Under the pieces are notes generated by a model, which saw only the letters and a program-made list of their open reading frames with translations, did no database searches and was not told the origin of the DNA. From contig NZ_RBIM01000006.1 of NCBI RefSeq assembly GCF_003634045.1, positions 62,001 through 126,000 of the forward strand: 64,000 nt of DNA, given 5' to 3'. This document shows, piece by piece, positions 50,310 to 59,726 of this stretch. The translations under genes and the position numbers were made by a program. Positions within the stretch are counted from its first letter, which is position 1, and each line of letters opens with the position of its first letter. The DNA is from Maricaulis maris (GTDB taxonomy: Bacteria > Pseudomonadota > Alphaproteobacteria > Caulobacterales > Maricaulaceae).

Positions 50310-50450
50310 GGTATTCCCTCTCATCCAGTCGCATGGGGTGACTATTCTGTGCGCAAGGGTGTGCACCCGACGCCGAAAACTTGTGTCGCGGAAGTGGTAT
50401 CCGATCACGAAGAGAGATAGAAGGCTGAACGCGCAGCACAAGCCGGCTTC

Positions 50451-51572
50451 ATGATTCTCGTTCAGCGGTATTTCTTCAACCAGTTGCTTTGGCCGTTCCT
50501 GACGGCGGCAGCCGCCTTTGCCGGCCTGGCCCTGCTGACGCAGAGCCTGTCGAATGTCGACCTGGTGTCCGGCTATTCCGAGACCGCGCTAACCTTCGTC
50601 AAAGTGACGGCGCTGGCCCTGCCACACCTGACCGCCCTGCTGGTGCCGATCGCACTTTTTGTGGCGGTCCTGTCCAGCCTCAACCGGCTGACAAGCGACA
50701 GTGAACTGGTCATCGCCTCAGCGGCCGGCATGAGCCGGTTCGGACTGCTGTCCCCCGTCATGCGCCTTGGCGTTTATGTCCTGATCGCCAACCTGGCTGT
50801 AAATCTCCTCGTGCAACCGGTCGCCTATCGCGAAATGCGGCGCTCGCTCCACACCCTGCGCTCGGACGTCGCCGCCAGCCTGGTGACGCCGGGGGCGTTT
50901 TCGCAGCTCGGCCAGGGCGTCACCATCTATGCCCGCGAGCGCGACCGTGACGGCCGGATGCAGGACATCCTGATCCATGACAGTCGCGGCCAGGACGAAG
51001 CCTCGACCTATTCCGCCCGCGAAGGCGTCGTCGTGCGCGCCGGCGACCGCTCGGCCATGGTGCTGATCGACGGCAATCTGCAACAGATCGATTCGGCCGG
51101 CGAACTCTACTACGCCAATTTCGACCGCTATGAATTCGATCTCGGCGAGTTTGTCGGCCCGGCCGACGCCATGTTCTTCAAGGAATCCGACCGCTATCTG
51201 CACGAACTCCTGTGGCCGTCGGCCGCCGAGGTCGCCCGCACCGGCGGACCGGAACGCGCCTGGGCCGAAGCGCATTACCGGTTGTCGGGACCGCTCTACA
51301 ATCTCGCCTTCGCGCTGATCGCCGCCGCCTGTTTCCTGGCCGGTGACCATTCCCGCATGGGATATGGCCGCCGGGTGATGATCGCTGTCAGCGCCGGCTT
51401 GGCGCTGCGGCTCGCGGGCTTCGCCATGCAGTCGGCCAGTGCCGATGATGCCGCGATGAATCTTGCCCAATACCTGGTCCCGGTCGGCGGCATGATCGGC
51501 GCGCTTGCGGTCATCTACTGGCCTGCCCGGGCCCGTCCACGCCGACCACAAACCAATGGGGCCAGCGCATGA
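50451..51572 (+). CDS. lptF: LPS export permease LptF
   Basis: 373 residues of the YjgP/YjgQ family: three N-terminal TM helices ('FLTAAAAFAGLALLTQSLSN' region, 'LTALLVPIALFVAVLSSLNRL' region), a periplasmic beta-jellyroll (about 125-265) and three C-terminal TMs. It starts ILVQRYFFNQLLWPF. With LptG and LptB it extracts LPS from the inner membrane. It overlaps lptG by 4 bases and begins the six-gene outer-membrane operon. Confidence 0.93.
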   Translation: MILVQRYFFNQLLWPFLTAAAAFAGLALLTQSLSNVDLVSGYSETALTFVKVTALALPHLTALLVPIALFVAVLSSLNRLTSDSELVIASAAGMSRFGLLSPVMRLGVYVLIANLAVNLLVQPVAYREMRRSLHTLRSDVAASLVTPGAFSQLGQGVTIYARERDRDGRMQDILIHDSRGQDEASTYSAREGVVVRAGDRSAMVLIDGNLQQIDSAGELYYANFDRYEFDLGEFVGPADAMFFKESDRYLHELLWPSAAEVARTGGPERAWAEAHYRLSGPLYNLAFALIAAACFLAGDHSRMGYGRRVMIAVSAGLALRLAGFAMQSASADDAAMNLAQYLVPVGGMIGALAVIYWPARARPRRPQTNGASA

Positions 51573-52666
51573 TCGGCGGTCGTCTCAATCGCTATATGGC
51601 CAGCCAGACAGCTGGCGGCCTGCTGCTCGCTTTCGCGACCATTGCCACCGTGATCATCCTGGTCGACTTCGTGGAGCAATCGCGCGCCGTCGGCACGCGG
51701 GTCGATGTGTCGACACTGGACCTGCTCAGCCTGACCTTGCTGCGGGCGCCGTCGCTGCTCGAAAGCACCCTGCCCTTCGTCTTCCTGTTTGGAACCCTGA
51801 CATCGCTGTTCCGGCTGAACCGCTCGAGCGAGCTGATCGTGATGCGGGCCTCGGGCATGTCAGCCTGGCGCATCCTGACCGCGCCAATGGCGCTTGCGGT
51901 GCTGGTCGGCATTATCGGTGCCGCCGGCCTCAACCCGCTTGCCGCTGAACTCAACGCCCAGTTTGAAGCGCGGCGCGACAGCCTGATGAATGTCCGCCGC
52001 GTCGAAGGCACCGCCCAGCCGGTGTGGCTGCGCGAGACCAATATCGACGGCTTCACCGTGATCGCCGCCACGCAGCTGGAAGAACAGCGCCAGGAATTGC
52101 GCGATCCGATCTTCTTCCAGTTTGCCGCCGGCAGCGACGGCACACCGCGGCTGGAGCGCCGCATTGATGCCGAATCAGCGGAGTTGCATGCGGGCTATTG
52201 GCAGATAACCGGCGCCGTCGAGCGGACACCCACGCCGTCACGCCTTGATCTTGGTGAGATCACCATGCCGACATCGATCAATCGCCAGGCCCTGTTCGAA
52301 CGCGCCCGCTCGGCCGAGGGTGTCGCCTTCTGGGACCTGCCGCGCCTGATCACCTCAGCCCGGGAAGCCGGGCTGGCAACCCAGCGCTATGAGCTGCGCC
52401 TGCATGCCCTGCTTGCCCTGCCATTGACCCTGCTGGCCTCAACCCTGATTGCCGCCGCCGCGACTTTGCGCCTGCACCGTCTGGGCGGGGCGGCGGCCTT
52501 TGCCATGGCCGGCGGCATCGCCGGTTTCGTGATGTTTTTCTTCCAGGAAATGCTGAGTTCGTTCGGCGTCTCGGGCGCCTTGCCGCCGGCAACGGCCGCC
52601 TGGTCGGCGCCGGCGCTGACAGCATTGCTGGCTTTGATCTACATTGCCTCGACCGAAGACGGTTGA
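51569..52666 (+). CDS. lptG: LPS export permease LptG
   Basis: 365 residues, same architecture as LptF: 'LNRYMASQTAGGLLLAFATIA', TM helices 2-3 with 'LESTLPFVFLFGTLTSLFRL' (the coupling-helix region 'SELIVMRASGMS' follows), a periplasmic domain and C-terminal TMs ('ALLALPLTLLASTLIAAAAT'). It forms the heterodimeric LPS extractor with LptF. lptD follows after 83 bases. LptA and LptC are not in the window. Confidence 0.93.
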   Translation: MIGGRLNRYMASQTAGGLLLAFATIATVIILVDFVEQSRAVGTRVDVSTLDLLSLTLLRAPSLLESTLPFVFLFGTLTSLFRLNRSSELIVMRASGMSAWRILTAPMALAVLVGIIGAAGLNPLAAELNAQFEARRDSLMNVRRVEGTAQPVWLRETNIDGFTVIAATQLEEQRQELRDPIFFQFAAGSDGTPRLERRIDAESAELHAGYWQITGAVERTPTPSRLDLGEITMPTSINRQALFERARSAEGVAFWDLPRLITSAREAGLATQRYELRLHALLALPLTLLASTLIAAAATLRLHRLGGAAAFAMAGGIAGFVMFFFQEMLSSFGVSGALPPATAAWSAPALTALLALIYIASTEDG

Positions 52667-52749
52667 CGGCGTGGACGATGTCGTCGGCATCGGCTAGTCA
52701 TGATATTCACCCGCCTGCGGGGGCCGGTAGACGAGAGGGAGTGACGCGC

Positions 52750-54942
52750 ATGGCGTCGCAGTTTCGCCGCTTAGCGGCAGTGTTGCTGAGCACATCGGCG
52801 CTCGCCTTGACGGCACCGGCACTCGCGCAGGAAGCCCCGGCGGACGAGTCTCCGATCTATCTGGAAGCCGACCATGTCGAGGATATCGCCGGCGGCAACG
52901 GCTATATCGCCCGCGGCAATGTCCGGGTGCGTCAGGCGCCGCGGACCCTGCTCGCCGACGAGATCGAATATCATCCCGATGAAAACCGCGTGATTGCGCG
53001 CGGCAATGTCATCATTCTCGGCCAGGGCGCTTTCCCCCAATACGCCGATGAGGTGGAACTGGACAGCCAGCTCGCAGCCGGCGTCGCCATCGGCTTCGCC
53101 AGCATGCTCGAAAACAATGGACGCGTGGCGGCAGCCGCGGCCATTCGGCGCGAAAACGGCTCGATGCAGTTCGATGACGCCTATTACACGGCATGCGAGC
53201 TTTGCGAGGACGGCGACCACGCGCCGACATGGCGCCTGCGCGCCCGTGAAGTGGTTCAGGACGCTGAAGACCAGATGATCTACTACCGCGATGCGCGGCT
53301 GGAGATCGCGGGTTTGCCGGTGCTTTATGCGCCGGTTTTCGCCCACGCCGACCCCTCATCGGAACGGCGATCCGGCTTCCTGTTCCCGAAGGTCGGTGTG
53401 TCGTCACGCCTCGGCTTTGTCTACCAACAACCTTATTACTGGACGATCTCTCCATCCCAGGATGTTGTCATTGCGCCGCGCTTGATGACCAATGTAAATC
53501 CGTTGATCTATGGCGAATACCGCAAACGGTTCTGGTCGGGCTTCGTAGAGCTTGAAGGCAGCTATACCAATGAGTTCGAGATCGACAGCGATGGCGAACG
53601 CTTCGGCGAAAGCGACGATCGCTGGCATATTTTCGGCGGCGGCGAATGGGCGATAAACCCGGACTGGCGCTGGGGCTTTGGCGTGCAGCGCGCCTCGGAC
53701 AACCTGCACCTGAGACGCTACGACTTCTCGGAAGCGGACAAGGACCGGGGCGCTCCGATCGCCGCCCAGAACCGGCAATTGGTAAGCCAACTCTACGTCG
53801 ATGGGCGAACTCGGAATTCCTACGGCTCGCTCATTGCCGCAGAGTTCCAGACACTGCGAACAAATGCCGATGACGACGTGGTGCCGACCCTGGCCCCTGT
53901 CGCGGCCTACGAATACGTGTTCACGGCGCCGCGCGGCTTGGGGCGTGTCAGCACGAGCGTGGATGCAGCGGTTCTTCGGCGTGATTCCGGCGTTGATTAT
54001 GACCGGGCGTCGGCCACGGTCGACTGGCGTGCTCGGTGGGTTGGAGGCCCCGGTGTGGTGGTCGAACCGTTCGCCCTGGCCCGTGCCGATCACTACAGTT
54101 TCGACAATCTTCCGGTGACAAACCCCGCCACCGATCCGGTATCGGATTCGGTCTCTCGGACTCTGGGCCTGGCCGGTACGGAGATCAGTTGGCCTTTCTA
54201 TCGCGCCGGTGAGTCGGCGGACTGGATTGTCGAGCCGGTCGTGTCCTACGTGTATGCGTCGGACGATCCGGACGCCGACCGTATCGTCAACGAAGACAGT
54301 CTTTCAATCGACCTCGACGAAAGCCTTCTGTTCCAGCCGGTGCGCGCGCCGGGCTTCGACGTCTGGGAAGCAGGCCAGCGGGTCAGCTATGGATTGCGAA
54401 CGACCGCCATGTGGGGCGAGGACGGTGTCGCGCGCCTCTTCGTCGGACAGAGCGAACGTCTTGATGGCGACGCCGTCTTCAACGCATCAAGCGGCCTGCT
54501 CGCCGACCAATCAGACTATGTTGTGGCCGGTTCAATCGAGCTCGGGGATTTCGATGCTGAAGTCTACACCCGGATCGCCCCGGAAACCCATGACACCAAT
54601 CGCCTCGACGTCTCCATAAACTATAACGGCACACGCCTTTCCGGCGGGGTGCGCTATCTCGACATCAGCGACGCCAATGTAACACGCGGCGCTCAGCGCG
54701 AGCTTTCGGGTAGTTTTGAAGTCGCTATGACACGACACTTGAGCATGATCGGACTGGTTCAGCGCGATCTTGATCGCGAAATCACACGCCGTCAGGAGTT
54801 GGGCATCCGCTATGGCGATGACTGCTCACAGTTTGACATTGTCTACCAACGAGAAGACCTCGGAATTCAGGATCTCGGACCATCAGAGTCCATTCAATTC
54901 CGCATCACCCTGTTCACGCTAGGCAGCGTGAGCCCCGACTGA
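52750..54942 (+). CDS. lptD: LPS-assembly outer-membrane protein LptD
   Basis: The start is ATG 52750 (GAGGGAG upstream; GTG 52741 possible), giving 730 residues. The signal peptide runs MASQFRRLAAVLL...APALAQ. An OstA/jellyroll domain (about 30-190: 'IYLEADHVEDIAGGNGYIARGNV' in parts, 'RVIARGNVIILGQG') precedes the 26-strand barrel domain ('GFVYQQPYYWTISPSQDVVIAP'). A paired Cys motif 'ACELCEDGDHAPTW' lies near residue 154. It inserts LPS into the outer leaflet with LptE. It is followed by surA, its periplasmic chaperone. Confidence 0.95.
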   Translation: MASQFRRLAAVLLSTSALALTAPALAQEAPADESPIYLEADHVEDIAGGNGYIARGNVRVRQAPRTLLADEIEYHPDENRVIARGNVIILGQGAFPQYADEVELDSQLAAGVAIGFASMLENNGRVAAAAAIRRENGSMQFDDAYYTACELCEDGDHAPTWRLRAREVVQDAEDQMIYYRDARLEIAGLPVLYAPVFAHADPSSERRSGFLFPKVGVSSRLGFVYQQPYYWTISPSQDVVIAPRLMTNVNPLIYGEYRKRFWSGFVELEGSYTNEFEIDSDGERFGESDDRWHIFGGGEWAINPDWRWGFGVQRASDNLHLRRYDFSEADKDRGAPIAAQNRQLVSQLYVDGRTRNSYGSLIAAEFQTLRTNADDDVVPTLAPVAAYEYVFTAPRGLGRVSTSVDAAVLRRDSGVDYDRASATVDWRARWVGGPGVVVEPFALARADHYSFDNLPVTNPATDPVSDSVSRTLGLAGTEISWPFYRAGESADWIVEPVVSYVYASDDPDADRIVNEDSLSIDLDESLLFQPVRAPGFDVWEAGQRVSYGLRTTAMWGEDGVARLFVGQSERLDGDAVFNASSGLLADQSDYVVAGSIELGDFDAEVYTRIAPETHDTNRLDVSINYNGTRLSGGVRYLDISDANVTRGAQRELSGSFEVAMTRHLSMIGLVQRDLDREITRRQELGIRYGDDCSQFDIVYQREDLGIQDLGPSESIQFRITLFTLGSVSPD

Positions 54943-55016
54943 TCCAACCCCGCGCGCTACAGTGTCCGGCGATTGCGCCGGGGACGAGTTTGAGTAATGT
55001 TCCGCGCCGAACCGAT

Positions 55017-56297
55017 ATGCGATTGCTGATGACCTGCGCCAAACGAATTGTCCTTTCCTTGCTTGCCTCCGTCGCGACGTTGTGTGCCGCCAGTGCACAT
55101 GCGCAAACGACGGAAGGCGTGGCCGCCCTGGTCAATGACGAGCCGATCACCACGGTCGATGTGCGCAACCGCATGCGCCTGATCATCGCGTCGACCGGCA
55201 TGTCCCAGATCGACGAGGGCACGCTGGTCCGGATTCAGGATCAGGCCCTGCGCGGCCTGATCGACGAACATCTTCAGCTGCAGGCCGCGTCCGAGTTCGA
55301 CATCGAGGTGTCCGACCAGGAAATATCCAACTCACTGCTCGACCTCGCCGACCGCAATGGCACGACGATCGACGTGATCATTCAGGACCTGCAGAATTCC
55401 GGTGTCGATGTCTCCACCCTGCGGCATCAGCTGGAAGCCGAGATCGCCTGGCAGATCATCGTCAATGGTCGCTACGGCTCACGCGTACGTATTTCCGAGC
55501 AACAGATCGAACAGGCGCTCGAACGCCTTGCGGCCAGCGCCTCGCAGCCGCAATTCCGTATATTCGAGATGCTGTTCGAAGTGCCCAGCCCGGGTCAGGA
55601 ACAACAGACGATCCAGCGCGTCATCGCGGTGATGAACCAGCTGCAGCAAGGCGCGACCTTCCCGGAGCTGGCCCGCCAGTTCTCCGACGCACCGTCGGCC
55701 GCCAGCGGCGGCGATATCGGCTGGATCACGGCCTCCCAGCTGCAGCCGGAAGTCGCTGCCATCATGCCGCAAATGCGCGGCCAGTATGAGCAACACGGCG
55801 GGCGCGGAGCGCTGTCCAACCCGATCGAAGTGCCCGGCGGTTTCATGGTGATCGCCCTTGTCGGGGCCCGTGACGGCACCACAACGCTGCAATACGATCT
55901 TGTGCAAGTCACCGTGCCGACGAGTGCCGTCACCGACGCCACGCGCGGCAATTTCGAGCGCGAACTGGCCGCCAATCCGACCTGTAGCCAGGCCGAAGCC
56001 ATGGCCGGCCGGATCACGGGGTCCATCTACACCCCGCTCGGTTCGATTTCCGCGGATGCCGTCCTGCCGGCCATTCGCGATGCATTGGCGCCACTCGATG
56101 AAGGTCAGAATACCGGCATCATGCAATCAGCCGTTGGCCTGCAGGCCCTGATTGTCTGTGACCGCGCCATCGCCGGCCCCGGCGTGCCGACCCGCGACGA
56201 TCTGGAAAGCCAGTTGCGCGGCCAGCAATTGTCCTTGCACTCGCGCCGTTGGCTGCGCGACCTGCGCCGCGACTCCACCGTCGAGATTCGCGACTGA
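55017..56297 (+). CDS. surA: Periplasmic chaperone/prolyl isomerase SurA
   Basis: The start is ATG 55017 (ATG 55029 also gives a good leader), giving about 426 residues. The signal peptide is followed by the SurA N domain ('GVAALVNDEPITTVDVRNRMRL' in parts: GVAALVNDEPITTVDV, RNRMRL) and one recognisable parvulin domain ('FELARQFSD'-type: 'TFPELARQFSDAPSAASGGDIGWI' in parts). A C-terminal helix follows. It escorts outer-membrane barrels, including LptD. It sits between lptD and pdxA, the conserved order; the stop overlaps pdxA (TGATG). Confidence 0.9.
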   Translation: MRLLMTCAKRIVLSLLASVATLCAASAHAQTTEGVAALVNDEPITTVDVRNRMRLIIASTGMSQIDEGTLVRIQDQALRGLIDEHLQLQAASEFDIEVSDQEISNSLLDLADRNGTTIDVIIQDLQNSGVDVSTLRHQLEAEIAWQIIVNGRYGSRVRISEQQIEQALERLAASASQPQFRIFEMLFEVPSPGQEQQTIQRVIAVMNQLQQGATFPELARQFSDAPSAASGGDIGWITASQLQPEVAAIMPQMRGQYEQHGGRGALSNPIEVPGGFMVIALVGARDGTTTLQYDLVQVTVPTSAVTDATRGNFERELAANPTCSQAEAMAGRITGSIYTPLGSISADAVLPAIRDALAPLDEGQNTGIMQSAVGLQALIVCDRAIAGPGVPTRDDLESQLRGQQLSLHSRRWLRDLRRDSTVEIRD

Positions 56298-57319
56298 TGA
56301 GCCGCTTGTCACCCGTCGTCGTGTCGATGGGTGATCCGGCGGGCATCGGCCCCGAGATCATCCTCAAGGCTTGGGAGCGCTGGCGACGGCGCGACGAAAC
56401 CCACCCCTTGGTCGCGCTCGGCGATCTGTCAGCCTTTGCACCAATCGCAACACAACTCGGCCTGCCACAACCCCGCGCCATCGCCACCACCGAGGCCGCG
56501 GCCACCGTCATGCCTGATGCCCTTCCCGTACTTGATGTCGGTGTCTGCCTGCACGCGCCGGTGCAAGCCGGCGCCGCCGATCCGGCTCATGCGGCCTGCA
56601 TCAAGGCGGCGATCGAGACAGGAGTCCGCCTTTGCCTGGATAAACGGGCGTGCGCACTCGTCACCGCACCGATCGCCAAGACCGTGATGTATGAGGCGGG
56701 CTTCAGCTTCCCCGGCCATACCGAATTCCTTGCCGAGCTGTGTGCCGACCAACCGTTCGAGGGTCCCCGCGGGCCGGCGATGATGCTCGCCGGCGGCGGG
56801 CTGCGCGTGGTGCTGGTGACCATTCACGAAGCCCTGTCACGCGCGATCGGCCTGATCACACCAGAACGCGTCGAAGCCATCGCCCGCCTGACCGATGCCG
56901 CCCTTCGGCGCGATTTTGCCATTGCCGCGCCGCGCCTTGCGCTTGCCGGCTTGAACCCGCATGCGGGCGAAGGCGGTGCCCTTGGCGACGAGGAGATTCG
57001 TCTGCTCAACCCGGTCGCGGCCAAGCTGCGCGCTGAAGGCTTTGACATCACCGATGCCCTGCCGCCGGACACGATGTTCCATGCCGAAGCGCGCGCCGGT
57101 TATGATGCCGCCATCTGTCTCTATCATGACCAGGGACTCATCCCGGTGAAAACGCTGGATTTCCATGGCGGCGTCAACATCACGCTCGGCCTTCCCATCG
57201 TCCGCACCTCGCCCGATCACGGCACCGCATTCGCCATTGCCGGCCAAGGCATTGCCCGTCCCGACAGCCTGCTCGCGGCACTCGACCAAGCTGTGCAGAT
57301 TGCCGGGTGCCGGGCATGA
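56297..57319 (+). CDS. pdxA: 4-hydroxythreonine-4-phosphate dehydrogenase
   Basis: The start is ATG 56297 at the TGATG junction with surA, giving 340 residues. PdxA motifs are 'VSMGDPAGIGPEIILKAW', 'GFSFPGHTEFLAEL' (metal His), 'LALAGLNPHAGEGG' (second metal His) and 'YHDQGLIPVKTL' (third). The enzyme oxidises 4-phosphohydroxy-threonine in pyridoxal phosphate synthesis. It overlaps rsmA by 4 bases. Confidence 0.96.
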   Translation: MSRLSPVVVSMGDPAGIGPEIILKAWERWRRRDETHPLVALGDLSAFAPIATQLGLPQPRAIATTEAAATVMPDALPVLDVGVCLHAPVQAGAADPAHAACIKAAIETGVRLCLDKRACALVTAPIAKTVMYEAGFSFPGHTEFLAELCADQPFEGPRGPAMMLAGGGLRVVLVTIHEALSRAIGLITPERVEAIARLTDAALRRDFAIAAPRLALAGLNPHAGEGGALGDEEIRLLNPVAAKLRAEGFDITDALPPDTMFHAEARAGYDAAICLYHDQGLIPVKTLDFHGGVNITLGLPIVRTSPDHGTAFAIAGQGIARPDSLLAALDQAVQIAGCRA

Positions 57320-58185
57320 ATCTCGACGACCTCCCTCCCCTGCGAGACGTTATTGCCAGCCATGATCTCGGCGCGAAGAAATCCTTCGGGCAACATTTCC
57401 TGCTCGATCTCAACCTGACCGCCAAGATTGCCCGCCTCGCCGGGGACATGAGCCAGGACCAGGCAATCGAGGTCGGTCCGGGTCCCGGCGGGCTGACCCG
57501 TGCGATCCTGGCCGAGGGCGCCGCCTCGCTGCTGGCGGTGGAGATGGATGCGCGTTTTCTCGGCGCACTGGGCGAGATCAACACGGCATCGGGCGGGCGG
57601 TTGACCATCAAGCGGGCCGACGCCCTGGACGTCGATGAAACGACGCTGCTGGCCGGGCCGGGCGACAAGGTCATCCTGTCCAATCTGCCCTATAATGTCG
57701 GCACGCAGTTACTGATCAAATGGCTGCAGGCCGAACCGATCTGGTGGCGGCGCGCCGTCTTGATGTTCCAGCGGGAAGTGGCCGACCGGGTGGTGGCACA
57801 GCCGGGCGACAAGGCCTATGGCCGGCTCGCCGTCATTGCCCAGTCGCGCTGTGAGGCCCGGCTGGCGCTGAAAATACCCGCCCGCGCCTTCACCCCGCCG
57901 CCCAAGGTAGAATCAGCCGTCGTGGTGCTCGACCCGCTGCCGGAAGCGCAGCAATTCAAGGACGTGACCGCCCTGGAGCGGATCACCGCGTCGGCCTTTG
58001 GCCAGCGCCGCAAGACGCTGCGCCGGAGCCTGGCGCAAGCGGCCGGACAGGCCGGCACCAGTGCCGACATCTTGCTGGACGCTGCCGGCCTGGATGCCGG
58101 TGCACGCGCTGAAGTCATTGATATCGCCGGCTTCCAAACACTGGCACGTGCCTGGCGCAGAGCCTATGAGGCGAGCCGCGCCTGA
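57316..58185 (+). CDS. rsmA: 16S rRNA (adenine1518/1519-N6) dimethyltransferase
   Basis: The start is ATG 57316 (ATGA with the pdxA stop), giving 289 residues. The KsgA fold shows 'KKSFGQHFLLDLN', the SAM loop 'AIEVGPGPGGLTRAIL', 'LSNLPYNVGTQL' (catalytic NLPY) and 'VMFQREVADRVVAQPG'. It dimethylates two adenines near the 16S 3' end. It is the last gene of the lptFGD-surA-pdxA operon and convergent with gmk 12 bases away. Confidence 0.97.
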   Translation: MNLDDLPPLRDVIASHDLGAKKSFGQHFLLDLNLTAKIARLAGDMSQDQAIEVGPGPGGLTRAILAEGAASLLAVEMDARFLGALGEINTASGGRLTIKRADALDVDETTLLAGPGDKVILSNLPYNVGTQLLIKWLQAEPIWWRRAVLMFQREVADRVVAQPGDKAYGRLAVIAQSRCEARLALKIPARAFTPPPKVESAVVVLDPLPEAQQFKDVTALERITASAFGQRRKTLRRSLAQAAGQAGTSADILLDAAGLDAGARAEVIDIAGFQTLARAWRRAYEASRA

Positions 58186-58197
58186 CGGCGCCCGGCC

Positions 58198-58854
58198 CTA
58201 TTGATCCATGATCGCGTCGACGAATTCTTCCAGCCAGGGATGGCGCAGACGCTTGAGGCGTTCGGCGTGCAGGATCTCGTTGAGCTTTTCCAATGCCCGC
58301 GCGAAGTCGTCATTGACGATCACATAGTCGTATTCATGCCAGTGCGAGATCTCGTCCTTGGCGCGCGCCATGCGGTCCTTGATGATCTCAGGCGCGTCTT
58401 GCCCGCGCTTGCGAAGCCGGTCTTCCAGCAAGGCGAGCGAGGGGGGCAGTATGAAGACCCGCACAGCATCATCCGGTGCCGCTGCAGCCAATGCCTGGGC
58501 GCCCTGCCAATCAATGTCGAAAACCACGTCGCGGCCGTCCTCGACCGCTTCCATCACGGGCGCTTTCGGCGTGCCATAATAGCGGCCAAAGACTTCCGCC
58601 CACTCAAAGAAGGCATCGTCCTCGATCATTTTCTTGAAGTCTTCGGCCGAGATGAAGTGGTAATCCTGCCCGTCAACCTCGCCCGGTCGCGGCTCGCGCG
58701 TGGTCGCGGAGACTGACAGCACGACGTCAGGATTCTGGCTCAGCAGACGCTTGGACAGTGTCGTCTTGCCGGCGCCGGAAGGGCTGGACAGGGCAAGCAG
58801 AACGCCGCGGCGGCGGCCACGAAAGATCGGCGCTGGGAAGCCATCACTCGACAT
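58198..58854 (-). CDS. gmk: Guanylate kinase
   Basis: 218 residues: P-loop 'ALSSPSGAGKTTLSK', the GMP-binding region 'ATTREPRPGEVDGQDYHF' and 'GTPKAPVMEAV', and lid residues 'RKRGQDAPEII'. It converts GMP to GDP. Its start lies inside the last codons of yicC (11-base overlap), a common pair. It ends the fab-mltG-yicC-gmk group. Confidence 0.96.
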   Translation of the reverse strand: MSSDGFPAPIFRGRRRGVLLALSSPSGAGKTTLSKRLLSQNPDVVLSVSATTREPRPGEVDGQDYHFISAEDFKKMIEDDAFFEWAEVFGRYYGTPKAPVMEAVEDGRDVVFDIDWQGAQALAAAAPDDAVRVFILPPSLALLEDRLRKRGQDAPEIIKDRMARAKDEISHWHEYDYVIVNDDFARALEKLNEILHAERLKRLRHPWLEEFVDAIMDQ

Positions 58855-59725
58855 TCTGTATTTGCTCCCTGAACTGATCGACCGTGTTCTTGAGCGAAAG
58901 CCCGATCGCGGTCAGCGAAGAATCGGAGGACTTCGAGCATAATGTGTTCGCCTCGCGATTAAACTCTTGTGACAGGAAATCCAGTTTCCGACCCACCGGC
59001 GAGCCCTGGGCGAGCAGTTCGCGGGCCGCGTCGATATGAGCGTGCAGGCGGTCGAGCTCTTCGCGTACGTCCATTTTCACGGCCAGCATCGCGGCCTCGG
59101 TCGCCAGTCGGTCCTCGGGCAGCCCCTCGGGCAGAAGCTCTGCAAATTTGGTGGCCAGGCGATCACGGATCGCATCACTGCGGGTGGCAGCGTGATCGGC
59201 GGCCTCGCCGGTCAGGCGGGCAATATCCGCAATATGGGCCGCGAGAATATCGGCCAGCGCCCGTCCCTCATCGCGACGTGCCGCCTGCAGACCGTCCAGC
59301 GCATCGCCGAGGGAGGCCAGCAGGGCGTTGTCCAGCTCCGCGCTGTTGTCAGGGCCGTCCGCCTGGTCACTGTCGATCATGCCTGGCAGGGCCAACAGCC
59401 CATCCAGCGTCGGACGGGCCACCTCACCGCTTTCCAGCAAGGGGGCGGCCTGGTCGAGCAGACCCCGCACCCGCGCCAGGTCGATGCGCGCGCCGCCGGC
59501 TTCGGTTTCCCGACGCAGGTTCAGCGTCGCGTTGACATTGCCGCGGGAAAAACGGGCCTTGGCCAGGTCTCGGGCCTTGGTCTCGAGACGTTCGAACCCG
59601 GTCGGCAGGCGAAAACGTGCCTCCAGCCCCTTGCCATTGACGCTGCGCGCCTCCCAGGTCCAGTTCCAGCCGTCGGCTTGGCCATCAACCCGGGCGAAAC
59701 CGGTCATGCCGGACAACACGCCCAT
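58844..59725 (-). CDS. yicC: YicC/YloC family endoribonuclease
   Basis: The start is ATG 59725 (MGVLSGMTGFARVDGQ), one base after the mltG stop; ATG 59707 is an alternative. The product is 293 residues. The N-terminal YicC_N domain carries the hallmark 'SGMTGFAR', 'WTWEARSVNGKGLE' and 'RFRLPTGFERLE'. The C-terminal DUF1732 ends in 'SPVGRKLDFLSQEFNREANTL' (GRKLDFLSQEFNREANTL) and 'SSLTAIGLSLKNTVDQFREQ'. YicC degrades the sRNA RyhB in E. coli. A longer frame reaching 60316 is only the shadow of mltG. Confidence 0.92.
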   Translation of the reverse strand: MGVLSGMTGFARVDGQADGWNWTWEARSVNGKGLEARFRLPTGFERLETKARDLAKARFSRGNVNATLNLRRETEAGGARIDLARVRGLLDQAAPLLESGEVARPTLDGLLALPGMIDSDQADGPDNSAELDNALLASLGDALDGLQAARRDEGRALADILAAHIADIARLTGEAADHAATRSDAIRDRLATKFAELLPEGLPEDRLATEAAMLAVKMDVREELDRLHAHIDAARELLAQGSPVGRKLDFLSQEFNREANTLCSKSSDSSLTAIGLSLKNTVDQFREQIQNVE

Positions 59726-59726
59726 C